Below are positions 53,554-62,355 of a stretch of DNA of 64,000 bases, in pieces (the first letter of the stretch is position 1; each line of letters begins with the position of its first letter). Source of the stretch: Paraburkholderia humisilvae. Its GTDB lineage: Bacteria; Pseudomonadota; Gammaproteobacteria; Burkholderiales; Burkholderiaceae. Made by a program: the position numbers and the translations under genes. The DNA lies in NCBI RefSeq assembly GCF_902859855.1, contig NZ_CADIKH010000010.1, positions 158,007 to 222,006 of the forward strand, written 5' to 3'. The notes under the pieces are model-generated. The model did not search any database and was not told the DNA's origin. It was given only the letters and a program-made list of their open reading frames with translations.

Positions 53554-54472
53554 CGGTACTGCTCAGGGCACCGCGTCTGCCTACCCCAATCGCGAATCGA
53601 TGGCCGGCGTCGCGATGGCGCCGCGTGAGGAAATCATTCGCGAAACCAGCGATACGCATCAATTCAGCGTCGTCGAAAAGCCGTTGTCGACGTTCGAACG
53701 GCTCTATAACCAGGGGTGGATTCGCAAGCTGGTCATTCTGGCGTTTCTCGCCATCGTCTGGGAAGTGTACGGTCGCATCCTCAACAATGCGCTGCTGTTC
53801 CCCACCTTCAGCGCGACGGTCAATGCGTTCGTCACGAGCATCGCCAATGGCGAATTGCCCGGTAAAGCGTGGGCATCGATCCATGTGCTGCTGATGGGCT
53901 ACGCGTGCGGCATCGTGCTCGCGGCCGTGCTGACCGCAGCGGCGATCACGTCGCGCATCGGCACCGACTTTCTCGAAACGATGACCTCGATGCTGAACCC
54001 ATTGCCCGCCATCGCGCTGCTGCCGCTAGCGCTGATCTGGTTCGGCCTGGGCAACGGCAGCCTGATTTTCGTGCTCGTGCATTCGGTCACGTGGTCGGTC
54101 GCGTTGAACACGCATTCGGGCTTTCTGTCGGTCAGCAACACGCTGAAGATGGTCGGGCGCAACTATGGCCTGCGCGGCGGCCGCTACGTCACGAAGATTC
54201 TCGTACCTGCCGCATTCCCTAGCATTCTCACGGGTCTGAAGATCGGCTGGGCGTTCGCGTGGCGCACGCTGATCGCGGCAGAGCTCGTGTTCGGCGTGAG
54301 CTCGGGCTCGGGGGGACTCGGCTGGTTCATCTACGAGAACAAGAACCTGCTCGACATTGCGAACGTGTTCGCCGGATTGTTTACCGTGATTCTGATCGGC
54401 CTTGCGGTCGAGAACCTGATCTTCCGCACGCTCGAACGGCATACGGTGCAGCGCTGGGGCATGCAGTCGTGA
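53546..54472 (+). CDS. ABC transporter permease (SsuC/TauC-like)
   Basis: 308 residues from the ATG at 53546, overlapping the ATPase gene. A cytoplasmic N-terminus of about 60 residues precedes six membrane segments. The EAA-type coupling loop is LKMVGRNYGLRGGRYVTKILVPAAFPSILTGLKIG, in outline. It belongs to the BPD_transp_1 SsuC/TauC group. With the binding protein and ATPase it forms a complete importer; the N-terminal extension is somewhat longer than usual. Confidence 0.85.
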   Translation: MSNGTAQGTASAYPNRESMAGVAMAPREEIIRETSDTHQFSVVEKPLSTFERLYNQGWIRKLVILAFLAIVWEVYGRILNNALLFPTFSATVNAFVTSIANGELPGKAWASIHVLLMGYACGIVLAAVLTAAAITSRIGTDFLETMTSMLNPLPAIALLPLALIWFGLGNGSLIFVLVHSVTWSVALNTHSGFLSVSNTLKMVGRNYGLRGGRYVTKILVPAAFPSILTGLKIGWAFAWRTLIAAELVFGVSSGSGGLGWFIYENKNLLDIANVFAGLFTVILIGLAVENLIFRTLERHTVQRWGMQS

Positions 54473-54521
54473 GCGGCGTCCCGTTGCTCGCCACCCGCTA
54501 CGCTGCAGCGGAGCGCAGCCG

Positions 54522-55271
54522 TTGAGCACGCAACTTGCGCTGCTGGTGATAGGCGGCAGCGCGATCGCGGGCTTCGTATCGGGTCTCGCGGGATTCGCGT
54601 TTGGCCTCGTTGCGATGGTGTTCTGGGCATGGACACTGCCGCCGCAGGCAATCGGGCCGATGCTCGTGGTCGGCTCGCTGGCGGGCCAGGTGCTGACGGT
54701 GGGCACGGTGCGCAGTCAGATTCACCCGAAGCTGATCGGGCCGTTTATTGCGGGCGGGTTTATCGGCGTGCCGATCGGCGCCGCGCTGCTGCCGATCATC
54801 GATCCCACCGCGTTCCGGATCGGCGTCGGACTATTGCTGATTGTCTATTGCGGCCTGATGCTGGCGGCGAAGAACCTGCCGACCATTACCGCGGGCGGCG
54901 CGTGGGCCGATGGCGGCGTCGGCGTGATCGGCGGCGTGCTGGGCGGAATCGCGGGCCTTGTCGGCCCGGCGCCGACCGTCTGGTGCATGCTGCGCGGTCA
55001 TCAGAAGGATGTGCAGCGTGCGATCTGCCAGAGCTTCTTTATCGCGATGCAGTCACTGACGCTCGTCACCTATGCGCTCACTGGCCTGATCGATCGGCAG
55101 ACCCTCACATTGTTCGCGTGGATGGTGCCGTCGACGCTGATCTTCGCCTGGCTCGGCTCGCGCCTATACGTACGCATCTCGGACACCGCGTTCAAGCGCG
55201 TGCTGCTCGCGCTGCTGTTCGCATCGGGTGCCGTGCTGCTCGGTACGTCGGTTGTCCACGCATTGCGGTAG
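54522..55271 (+). CDS. TauE/SafE-family membrane protein, probable sulfite exporter
   Basis: 249 residues, eight hydrophobic segments in two repeats, starting at TTG (54522) with GGAG nine bases upstream. Glycine-rich motifs such as GFVSGLAGFAFGLVAM and GVIGGVLGGIAGLVGPAPTVWC mark the TauE/SafE family, which exports sulfite and sulfonate-related anions. It follows the importer permease by 50 bp, so sulfite released inside could leave here. Some family members carry other anions. Confidence 0.8.
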   Translation: MSTQLALLVIGGSAIAGFVSGLAGFAFGLVAMVFWAWTLPPQAIGPMLVVGSLAGQVLTVGTVRSQIHPKLIGPFIAGGFIGVPIGAALLPIIDPTAFRIGVGLLLIVYCGLMLAAKNLPTITAGGAWADGGVGVIGGVLGGIAGLVGPAPTVWCMLRGHQKDVQRAICQSFFIAMQSLTLVTYALTGLIDRQTLTLFAWMVPSTLIFAWLGSRLYVRISDTAFKRVLLALLFASGAVLLGTSVVHALR

Positions 55272-55316
55272 CGTCTGTTTGCGCGCATCGGCGGTCAATC
55301 CGCAGGGAACCGGGCT

Positions 55317-56276
55317 ATGAGTGCAATTCGGTATTTCGTCACGTTTCTATCCGTCGCGCGGCATGGCTCGTTCGCCGCGGCCGCCGACGAGGTCTGCCTC
55401 ACACAGGCCGCGGTGAGCCAGCAGATGCGCTCGCTCGAGCGCGATCTCGACATCGTGCTGTTCGAACGCACGCCGCGCTCGGTGTCCCTGAGCGAGCAAG
55501 GACGCACGATCCTGCCGCTCGCCGAAACGCTGGTCGCGAACTATCGCAAGATTCTCGCGGTCGGCGAGCGCGATGAAGTGGCCGGCGTGGTGCGCGTCGG
55601 CGCGCTTGTATCGTCGTTGATGGGCGCATTCGCGGACGCGATGCTGAACCTGAAGCGCCGCTATCCACGGCTCGAGCTCAAGCTGTTCACCGGGCTGTCG
55701 AGCGATTTCGCGACGCGCGTCGACAGCGGCGAACTCGACGCGGCCATCGTCACGCAATCGCCGACCGGATTCCCGGCCACGCTCAAATGGACCGCGCTCT
55801 ACAGCGAGCCGATGGTGCTGATTTCATCGACCGACGACCCGCGCACCGACGTCGACGCGCTATTGCAGGAGCCGTATATCCGTTTCGACCGGCAGACGTG
55901 GACCGGCATTCTGATCGAAGAAGCGCTACAGGGCCTCGGCGCATCGGTGCGCGACATCATGGAGTTGAACTCGCTCGAAGCGATCTGCGAGATGGTAAAG
56001 CGCGGCTTCGGCGTATCGATCGTGCCGCGCCTCGCGAACGCAAACTGGAACCTCGAGTCGGGCCTGCGCGTCACCGCGTTGCCCGAGCGCATCGCGCCGC
56101 GCCGCGTCGGCTTGCTCGAGCGCCGCGAGCACGGGCGGGAAGCGTTCACCGATGCGGTGAAGCGTCATTTCACCGACGGTGCCGATGAACCCGCCGCGAG
56201 TGGTTCGCGCGGCGCCGACGCCGATGCGGGTGCGGGTGTCGATGCGGGTGCCGATGCATCGTCGAGCAGCGACTGA
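55317..56276 (+). CDS. LysR-family transcriptional regulator with low-complexity tail
   Basis: 319 residues. The N-terminal HTH reads IRYFVTFLSVARHGSFAAAADEVCLTQAAVSQQMRSLERDLDIVLFER in outline, and the effector domain follows. The last 30 residues are an Asp-Ala-Gly repeat (GADADAGAGVDAGADASSSSD). The gene is co-directional with the importer operon, 45 bp after the TauE-like gene, and convergent with the flavoprotein gene. Its 3' end overlaps that gene by 112 bp on the opposite strand. It could regulate the importer or the SDH-like operon. Confidence 0.85.
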   Translation: MSAIRYFVTFLSVARHGSFAAAADEVCLTQAAVSQQMRSLERDLDIVLFERTPRSVSLSEQGRTILPLAETLVANYRKILAVGERDEVAGVVRVGALVSSLMGAFADAMLNLKRRYPRLELKLFTGLSSDFATRVDSGELDAAIVTQSPTGFPATLKWTALYSEPMVLISSTDDPRTDVDALLQEPYIRFDRQTWTGILIEEALQGLGASVRDIMELNSLEAICEMVKRGFGVSIVPRLANANWNLESGLRVTALPERIAPRRVGLLERREHGREAFTDAVKRHFTDGADEPAASGSRGADADAGAGVDAGADASSSSD

Positions 56277-57970
56277 CCGGGCCGCACACGCGTGAATTGC
56301 ACGCGGCGGCGGCTCGTTTCCAGCTCGCCATCGCGCAATCGCAGGCACATATAGTCGGATGTTTCCAGATCGCCCGCGTCGGGGAAGTCTTCGCGGAAAT
56401 GCGCACCGCGCGAGTTCTCGCGCAGCAATGCCGATTCGGTGATCGCGCGGCTCACGAGCGTGAGGTTCTGCAGGTTCAGCCAGTCGTGCCACGACAGGTT
56501 AAAACGCAAGTCGCGGCCATCGACGCCCGTGCGCGCAAGCCGTGCTTCGATATCCAGCAATGTATCGCGTGCGCGCGTAAGCCCTTGCGCATCGCGCAGA
56601 ATGCCGACGTCGTTCCACATCAGATCGTAAAGCGTCTCGCGGATCGCTTCGAGGTCGGAATCGGGCTTGCGCGTCAGCGGCGCGCGACAGCGCTCGATCG
56701 CGCGCCCGATCTGCTTGCGATCCGCTTCTTCGTCACGTCCATAGCGCGGCACCCATTGCGCGAGCGTCTCGCCGGCAATGCCGCCGAATACGGTCGAATT
56801 CGCGACGCCATTGCCGCCCAGCCGATTCGCGCCGTGCACGCCGCCCGCATCTTCACCGGCGACGAACAGGCCTGGCAGCGTCGTCGAGCAATCGGCCTCG
56901 AACATCACGCCGCCCATCATGTAGTGCGCGGTCGGCACGACTTCGACCTGGCCGCCCGCCAGATCGAAGCCGCAATCCGCACAGCGCTCGACCATGCCCT
57001 TGAAGCGCTGCCGCACGGAATCGGGTCCGAGGTGGTCCATCCGCAGATAGACGCCGCCGTTCGGCGTCGCGTTGCCCGCGCGCAGCTCGCGGAAAATGCT
57101 GCGCGACACGATATCCCGCGTCGCGCGCTCGCCGCGCGGATCGTATCGATGCATGAAGCGTTCGCCGTCGCCGGTGAGCAGGTATCCTCCCGCGCCGCGC
57201 AAGCCTTCTTCGAGCACCGTGCCCGTCATCCGCGTGTGGGTGCCGGCCAGCAACCCGGTCGGATGGAATTGCACCATTTCCATATCGCGCAGCGTGAGCC
57301 CGGCGCGCAGCGCCATCGCCATCCCGTCGCAGCTCTTGTCGCCGCTTGGCGTGTGGTACTTGTACATGGTCGGGCCGCCGCCGGTGGCAAGCAGCACCGC
57401 CTTCGCGCGCACGAACGCAAACTCGCCGCTGCGCATATCGATCATCAGCACGCCGGCCAGCGCGCCGCCCGATTGGGTTTCGATAAACTCGACCGCGCGA
57501 TGCTCTTCGAGCCGCGCGATACCGCGCGCCCACACCTGTTCGGCGAGCCGGTTGATGATCTCGATGCCGGTCTGGTCACCCTTGTGCACCGTGCGGTCGA
57601 AGGTCTGTCCGGCGAACGCCTTCTGCTTCAGCGTACCGTCCGGGTGACGGTCGAAGAAGCAGCCGAGCTCGTTCTCCAGTTCGTGAACGCGCTCGACTGC
57701 GCGCGTGACGAGTGTCCACGCGAGGTCCTGATTCGATAGCCACTTGCCGCCTTCAATCGTATCCATGAAGTGGCGTTCGATCGAATCGCCCTGCGCGAGC
57801 GCGACGTTATAGCCGCCCTGAACCATCCGCGTGCAACCGCATTTGCCGAGCAAGCCTTTTACCGCGATCGTGATGCGCAACTGCGGCGCCGCTGCATGCG
57901 CATGCAGCGCTGCGAACAGGCCTGCGCCGCCGCTGCCGAGAATCAGGATGTCGGTTTCGTACTGCTTCAT
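56165..57970 (-). CDS. Fumarate reductase/succinate dehydrogenase-type flavoprotein subunit
   Basis: 601 residues. The FAD motif is ILGSGGAGLFAALHA. The dicarboxylate site residues are conserved: QFHPTG His, LRGAGGYL Arg, TAHYMMGG His and NRLGGNGVANS. Where SDH/Frd carry the covalent-FAD His (SHT-x-x-x-QGG), this protein reads GCTRMVQGG, so a Cys replaces it and FAD is probably non-covalent, as in L-aspartate oxidases. A Pro/Ala/Ser-rich tail of about 30 residues follows the last folded segment and overlaps the LysR gene. It is last in an operon with Fe-S and anchor subunits and a fumarase-like pair; the substrate may be a modified succinate. Confidence 0.8.
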   Translation of the reverse strand: MKQYETDILILGSGGAGLFAALHAHAAAPQLRITIAVKGLLGKCGCTRMVQGGYNVALAQGDSIERHFMDTIEGGKWLSNQDLAWTLVTRAVERVHELENELGCFFDRHPDGTLKQKAFAGQTFDRTVHKGDQTGIEIINRLAEQVWARGIARLEEHRAVEFIETQSGGALAGVLMIDMRSGEFAFVRAKAVLLATGGGPTMYKYHTPSGDKSCDGMAMALRAGLTLRDMEMVQFHPTGLLAGTHTRMTGTVLEEGLRGAGGYLLTGDGERFMHRYDPRGERATRDIVSRSIFRELRAGNATPNGGVYLRMDHLGPDSVRQRFKGMVERCADCGFDLAGGQVEVVPTAHYMMGGVMFEADCSTTLPGLFVAGEDAGGVHGANRLGGNGVANSTVFGGIAGETLAQWVPRYGRDEEADRKQIGRAIERCRAPLTRKPDSDLEAIRETLYDLMWNDVGILRDAQGLTRARDTLLDIEARLARTGVDGRDLRFNLSWHDWLNLQNLTLVSRAITESALLRENSRGAHFREDFPDAGDLETSDYMCLRLRDGELETSRRRVQFTRVRPGQSLLDDASAPASTPAPASASAPREPLAAGSSAPSVK

Positions 57971-58022
57971 CTGCGTGGGCTCCCGGGTCGATCAGCTCGA
58001 TTGGCTTGATGCGTTTGAATGG

Positions 58023-58634
58023 TTACGGACGCACGCCTAGCGACGCGAGCACCTTGTCGCGCTTTGCCTGGGTATTCTGCTGTACCGTCGTGTAGACGCT
58101 GCCGCCGTAGCTGTCCATCGCGACCAGCAGCGGCCCGAACTCGCCGATCCTGAAGCGCCACAACGACTCAGGGTTCAGATCGTCGAGATCGACGTCTTCG
58201 ATCTGTTCGATCCAGGTCGTCTCCAGCGCCGCGGTGCCGCCGACAATCGCCAGATACACGCCGCCATGCTTTGCAAATGCATCGCTCGAAGCCTGCGCGA
58301 GTCCGCCCTTGCCGATCACAATGCGCACACCGTATTGCGCCATCAACGGTTCGGTAAAGCGCTCCATGCGCATCGAGGTGGTCGTGCCGACACAGATCGG
58401 CTCATAGCCTGCCGGGTTCGTGTCCGATACCGGCACACGGCGCACATTCGGCGCGGTATGAATGACCGCGTGCCCGTTCAGATCGAAGCGCGTCTTGCGG
58501 CCACGGTCGAACATATGGATCTGCGTCGCGTCGCGAATGCCGAACAGGGTGCCGGTCAGCGTCACCATGTCGCCGATCTTCAATGTGCGAATCTGCGCTT
58601 CGGTCACCGGCGTCTGCAGTAGGTGGTGCGTCAT
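58023..58634 (-). CDS. Fumarase/L(+)-tartrate dehydratase beta subunit
   Basis: 203 residues, class I Fe-S hydratase C-terminal domain with the swivelling fold. It has GDMVTLTGTLFGIRDATQIHMF, PAGYEPICVGTTTSMRMERF, IVIGKGGL and YGGSVYTTVQQN. Two-subunit enzymes of this class hydrate fumarate or dehydrate tartrate. It is 30 bp downstream of the alpha subunit. The sequence alone does not separate fumarase from tartrate dehydratase; the SDH-like partners favour fumarate or a fumarate analogue. Confidence 0.85.
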   Translation of the reverse strand: MTHHLLQTPVTEAQIRTLKIGDMVTLTGTLFGIRDATQIHMFDRGRKTRFDLNGHAVIHTAPNVRRVPVSDTNPAGYEPICVGTTTSMRMERFTEPLMAQYGVRIVIGKGGLAQASSDAFAKHGGVYLAIVGGTAALETTWIEQIEDVDLDDLNPESLWRFRIGEFGPLLVAMDSYGGSVYTTVQQNTQAKRDKVLASLGVRP

Positions 58635-58663
58635 CTATCAGGTCTCCTCGCACTCGGCATCGG

Positions 58664-59533
58664 TCAATAGCCGTATTCGACTGCGCCGCGCGTCAACGTC
58701 GCGCGTGCACGCCGCGCCGAATGGCATTGCATGTTCACCGCGACCGGATTCATCGTGATGTGCGTCGCGGCCAGCTCGACGTGCACCGCGAATGCGGTCG
58801 CGTCGCCGCCCAGCCCTTGCGGCCCGACGCCGAGTTGATTCACCGCGGCCGACAGTTCTTCTTCGAGCGCCGCCGCGTGCGGGTCGCTGTTGCGCGTGCC
58901 GAGCGCGCGCGTCGCGGCACGCTTGGCGAGCCAGACGCACAGGTCCGATGTGCCGCCGACGCCGACCCCGACGATGGTCGGCGGGCAGGTCTTGCCGCCG
59001 GCGTCGACCACACAGTCGATCACGAAACGTTTGATCGCGTCGATTCCGTCGGCCGGTGTCGCCATCTTCAGGAACGAGTTGTTCTCGGAGCCACTGCCCT
59101 TTGGAATCATCTCGATCACGAGCGTATCGGCGGTCGAATCGAAGTCGATATGGATCGCCGGCATCAGCGGGCCGCACGACGTCTGCTCGTTTTGCCTTGT
59201 CAACGGATGCACGACCGACGAGCGCAGCGGATGCTCGCGCGTCGCGCGCTCGCAGCCGCGGCGAATCGCCTCTTTCAGCGCGACGCCATCGAGCGCGAGA
59301 CCCGCACCAATCATCACGTTGTAGATCGGCAGGCCGGTGTCCTGGCACAGCAGGTTGTCCGCGCTTTCGGCGACGCCAATATTCGTGCGCATGATGCCGA
59401 GCACACGGCGCGCGGTATCGTCGGTTTCCGCGCGTTCGAGGCGCGCAATGCCATCCTTGATGTCCGGCGGCAGTTGCTTTAACGCGCGAATGTAGAGCTG
59501 CTTCGCGACTTCTTCGACTTGCTGCATATCCAT
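58664..59533 (-). CDS. Fumarase/L(+)-tartrate dehydratase alpha subunit
   Basis: 289 residues, the Fe-S-binding half of a class I fumarase or tartrate dehydratase. Candidate [4Fe-4S] cysteines are in LLCQDTGLPIYN, QTSCGPLMP and GKTCPPTIVGVGVGG. It also has RTNIGVAESADN at about residue 48. It pairs with the beta subunit downstream and follows the membrane anchors of the SDH-like complex. Together the operon could convert a succinate-like acid to its malate-like product. Confidence 0.85.
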   Translation of the reverse strand: MDMQQVEEVAKQLYIRALKQLPPDIKDGIARLERAETDDTARRVLGIMRTNIGVAESADNLLCQDTGLPIYNVMIGAGLALDGVALKEAIRRGCERATREHPLRSSVVHPLTRQNEQTSCGPLMPAIHIDFDSTADTLVIEMIPKGSGSENNSFLKMATPADGIDAIKRFVIDCVVDAGGKTCPPTIVGVGVGGTSDLCVWLAKRAATRALGTRNSDPHAAALEEELSAAVNQLGVGPQGLGGDATAFAVHVELAATHITMNPVAVNMQCHSARRARATLTRGAVEYGY

Positions 59534-59594
59534 CGGGTGGTCTCCATCGCGCCCTTCAGTTTGCGTCCAGGTTGGCGCGTTTGATGGGTTCGGC

Positions 59595-60005
59595 TTACAA
59601 CGTCAATGACAACGCGAATGCAAGGCCTATGACGAGCGCACCGCCGGCGGTTGCCGCGATCAGGTCCTTGCGCAGGCCGCTCCATGGCCGGTATTCGATC
59701 AACAGAATCCGCACGCCGCCGATCAGATGAGCGGCAAGCAGCGTGACGAGTCCCCATTCGGCAAACACGAACGCCGGCTGGCGCGTCACGGCGAGAAACG
59801 AATCGAACGCCGCGGCGCCATGCAATGCGGTGCCTAGCGCCCAGAAATGCATCGGCAGGAAAATGGCCAGCGCGAGTCCGGACAACCGGTGCACGAGAAA
59901 TGCCCACCACGCGGGGTGATTGCGCGCACGCACGTCGGCGCGCCGTCCCGGCGTCTTGCGTTGGCTTGCGGCTGCGCCACAGCGCCATGCATCGATGTCA
60001 CTCAC
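59595..60005 (-). CDS. Succinate dehydrogenase-like membrane anchor subunit (SdhD/FrdD type)
   Basis: 136 residues from GTG at 60005, whose GTGA overlaps the stop of the preceding anchor gene. After a hydrophilic start there are three membrane segments with HPAWWAFLVHRLSGLALAIFLPMHFWALG, in outline; the two His residues could hold haem b. The C-terminus is VIGLAFALSLTL. It pairs with the 113-residue anchor to seat the Fe-S and flavoprotein subunits and to pass electrons to quinone. Confidence 0.75.
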   Translation of the reverse strand: MSDIDAWRCGAAASQRKTPGRRADVRARNHPAWWAFLVHRLSGLALAIFLPMHFWALGTALHGAAAFDSFLAVTRQPAFVFAEWGLVTLLAAHLIGGVRILLIEYRPWSGLRKDLIAATAGGALVIGLAFALSLTL

Positions 60006-60343
60006 AGCGGACCTCCGATCAGCGCGTAGACCGCGCGCAAGCCTGCCACCGCAAGCATCAGGCCGATCAGCGCGCTGACCGCGAACACACTGGCACCGCG
60101 CCAGCCGAGCCACTCCTCGGCGATGCGCCGCAAGCCGACCGGCACATGCGCGGCAGCCGCCAGCACAAACACCGCATAAAACAGGCCCCATACCCCATTG
60201 CCGTGCAGCCGCGCGAGAATCGCTCCCGCGGAAAGGCCGCCATGCACAACGACGATCATCGTCATCAGATGAACGGTCACGCATAGTGCGAGCACCATCG
60301 CCGAGATGCGCTGCACACGCCAGCCGCTGAGCGCTGCTTTCAT
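60002..60343 (-). CDS. Succinate dehydrogenase-like membrane anchor subunit (SdhC/FrdC type)
   Basis: 113 residues from the ATG at 60343, overlapping the Fe-S subunit stop (ATGA). It has three hydrophobic segments and conserved-looking His residues in CVTVHLMTMIVVVHGG and AAAAHVPVGLRRIAEEWLG. It is the first of two small anchor proteins of a complex II-like enzyme. Sequence conservation in this family is low, so the call rests on size, topology and operon position. Confidence 0.75.
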   Translation of the reverse strand: MKAALSGWRVQRISAMVLALCVTVHLMTMIVVVHGGLSAGAILARLHGNGVWGLFYAVFVLAAAAHVPVGLRRIAEEWLGWRGASVFAVSALIGLMLAVAGLRAVYALIGGPL

Positions 60344-61074
60344 TCGTCTGCTCCTTGTGGCGCCTTGCCGTTCAGGCGCTTCAGACCCGCAATGCTGGCG
60401 GTCGGCGCAAGCGATTTCGGGCACCGTTCGGTACACGAGCCGAGCGTATGGCACGAGTGACAGCCCGCATCGTTCGACACAGCGGCCACACGTGCCTGCT
60501 GCTGCGTATCGCGTACGTCGTTGACGAGCGTCCACGCGCGATTGAGCGCGGCTGGCCCGAGATAGTCAGGATTCCATGCGATGACATCGCAGCTCGCGTA
60601 GCAGACGCCGCAGCCGATGCATTCGATGCCCGCATCGGCGGCCTTGCGGGCGGCGGAGGCTGGGTCCACCCGCGCAACCGGCTCGGCGCGAGTGCGCTGG
60701 CCGGCGAAATAGCCTTTCGCGTCGCGCCATTTGTCGAAGAAACCGGTCATATCGACCGCGAGATCCTTGACCACCGGCAAATGATTGAGTGGCGCGATTT
60801 CGAGCACGTCGTCCGCGTGCCGCAGCACTTTCGTCACATGGGTGCGGCAGGTCCAGCGCGCGCGGCCGTTGACGGTCATCGCACATGAACCGCACATGCC
60901 GACACGGCACGCGAAGCGGTACGACAGCGTCGCGTCGAGATGTCGCTGAATATGAATGACGACGTCGAGAACCGTCTGGCTCTCCATGCGGGGCACGTCA
61001 AAGCGCTGAAACTCGCCTTCGTCCGCACCGCGCCAGACGTTCACCTTGAGTTGTGTGGGGGTTGCGCTTTGCAT
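60340..61074 (-). CDS. Succinate dehydrogenase/fumarate reductase iron-sulfur subunit
   Basis: 244 residues. The N-terminal [2Fe-2S] domain has CRVGMCGSCAM followed by the fourth Cys 11 residues later. The C-terminal domain has CIGCGVCYASC and CHTLGSCTERCPKSL for the 4Fe and 3Fe clusters. All ligands of a complex II SdhB/FrdB are present. It is first in a minus-strand operon of six genes: Fe-S subunit, two anchors, fumarase-like alpha and beta, flavoprotein. The unusual gene order and the included hydratase suggest a dedicated pathway rather than the main TCA-cycle enzyme. Confidence 0.85.
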   Translation of the reverse strand: MQSATPTQLKVNVWRGADEGEFQRFDVPRMESQTVLDVVIHIQRHLDATLSYRFACRVGMCGSCAMTVNGRARWTCRTHVTKVLRHADDVLEIAPLNHLPVVKDLAVDMTGFFDKWRDAKGYFAGQRTRAEPVARVDPASAARKAADAGIECIGCGVCYASCDVIAWNPDYLGPAALNRAWTLVNDVRDTQQQARVAAVSNDAGCHSCHTLGSCTERCPKSLAPTASIAGLKRLNGKAPQGADE

Positions 61075-61218
61075 CCTGACCGTTCTGGTTCGCGTGATAG
61101 CGGAGCCAGTCTAAGATGCGTGCGCGATGACTGAAAGCCAAAGATTTTTGCGGCAAGCAAAAGGAATTCTTTTGCTCGAAGCGCGACCTGCAACCCGATG
61201 CAACGTAAAGCCGTTCAG

Positions 61219-62352
61219 TCACGGGGTCTCGGCCATATTGCGTACCCAGATGCCGAAATTTTCGTTTTCGAACTCGTATACGTCTCGTGGCGACTTGAGG
61301 ACGATATTTTTGCCGGCGAGCCGGGATAACGCGCGCTGGACCTGTGTGGCGCCTAACGCCGCAACCCCCAATTGTTCCTTGAAGGCCGCCAGCTTGTCCC
61401 GCGAGAACGGCCTAAAGGCCGGATTCCCCGCAATTTCCCGCACCAGCAGGCGTTCCAGCGCACTCAAGGAATCCCACGTCGTTTCGTGGCCTTCCGCTCC
61501 GGCCAGCTTGTCGAGTTGGAACGCCACGGCGTCTTCAAAGGACATTCGCGGCTGCATCATCAGCGTGATCGCCACTTCAAGTAGCGGTTCCGGGCGGCGG
61601 TGAAACTGCGCAAAGGCGGCCTTGGCCTTCGGCACGCTCAGTTTGCGTGAGGTCGCCGCCGCAAACCGGGTTGCGACAAATTTCACGAATGCATCGTCCA
61701 GTAGCGGGAAGTCCTGCAGCGGGTTGGCTGCGGAATAGAGCGGAGCGCGCGTGTCTGTAAACACGTGCCCAAGCTGGGTCCGCGAGGACCCGGTGAATAC
61801 GACGCGAAGCCGGTCCTTGTAGCGGGTCAGCGCGGTGCGCAGCGCGCGCGCCACGTCTTCGCCCTCTTCGCTCCGGCCCAAAGACTGAGCTTCGTCAACC
61901 AGCAGCAGCACGGGCCTGCGCCGGGCCAGACCACCCAGCAATTCGTCGAGCTGGAGTGCGGTGTTGGCCGCGGCCAGCTTCTTGTCGTCATTGAGCTCGA
62001 TTGCGCCTTCGATCGACGTGCCGGCAATTTCCGCCTTGCCCTTTAACGATTTGAGCGAGGGCAACAACCGGGCCTTGAGCTTCCTTGCCAGCGTGTCGGG
62101 CTCGTGCGGCGATTGAAGCGCGTGAACGAGCGCGGCGCCCGGCGTCTGGCGCGTTTGCCAGAGGTCCGCGTAGACGACCACATAGCCCATCTGCTGGGCC
62201 GCCGGCGTCAGATCCTCCCGCAGAAACACCGTTTTCCCGGTGCGGCGCGGCGCGAAGATTGTCAGCGACGTCAGGATGCCCGAGTTCAGCGCGGTCAAAT
62301 AGGCTTGCGCCAGTTCGGGGCGAGGAAAGTGCCACAGTTCGGTCAGTTTCAC
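61219..62352 (-). CDS. Solitary AAA/STAND-like ATPase with C-terminal winged-helix region
   Basis: 377 residues starting at GTG (62352); a TAA stop lies in frame two codons upstream. Walker A is APRRTGKT (to residue 41), Walker B is VLLLVDEAQSL, and a sensor-like RVVFTGSSRTQL follows. The last 80 residues (LSALERLLVREIAG to KNIVLKSPRDVYEFENENFGIWVRN, abbreviated) look like a winged helix. No partner effector is adjacent. It resembles prokaryotic single-protein ATPases of the archaeal-ATPase/Orc-like group, some in defence or mobile elements. The gene has a promoter with a perfect TATAAT inside a 15-bp inverted repeat; there is no Shine-Dalgarno. It interrupts the SDH-like and molybdo-enzyme clusters and may be acquired. 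Confidence 0.75.
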   Translation of the reverse strand: MKLTELWHFPRPELAQAYLTALNSGILTSLTIFAPRRTGKTVFLREDLTPAAQQMGYVVVYADLWQTRQTPGAALVHALQSPHEPDTLARKLKARLLPSLKSLKGKAEIAGTSIEGAIELNDDKKLAAANTALQLDELLGGLARRRPVLLLVDEAQSLGRSEEGEDVARALRTALTRYKDRLRVVFTGSSRTQLGHVFTDTRAPLYSAANPLQDFPLLDDAFVKFVATRFAAATSRKLSVPKAKAAFAQFHRRPEPLLEVAITLMMQPRMSFEDAVAFQLDKLAGAEGHETTWDSLSALERLLVREIAGNPAFRPFSRDKLAAFKEQLGVAALGATQVQRALSRLAGKNIVLKSPRDVYEFENENFGIWVRNMAETP

Positions 62353-62355
62353 GGA

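Noticed and set aside
56297..57739. 480-codon plus-strand open frame opposite the flavoprotein gene
   Set aside because: No domain and biased composition; the minus strand encodes a clear SDH/Frd-type flavoprotein.
61150..61175. AGCAAAA/TTTTGCT hairpin upstream of the sdhB-like gene as a terminator of the ATPase gene
   Set aside because: The stem is weak and no T-run follows on the minus strand.
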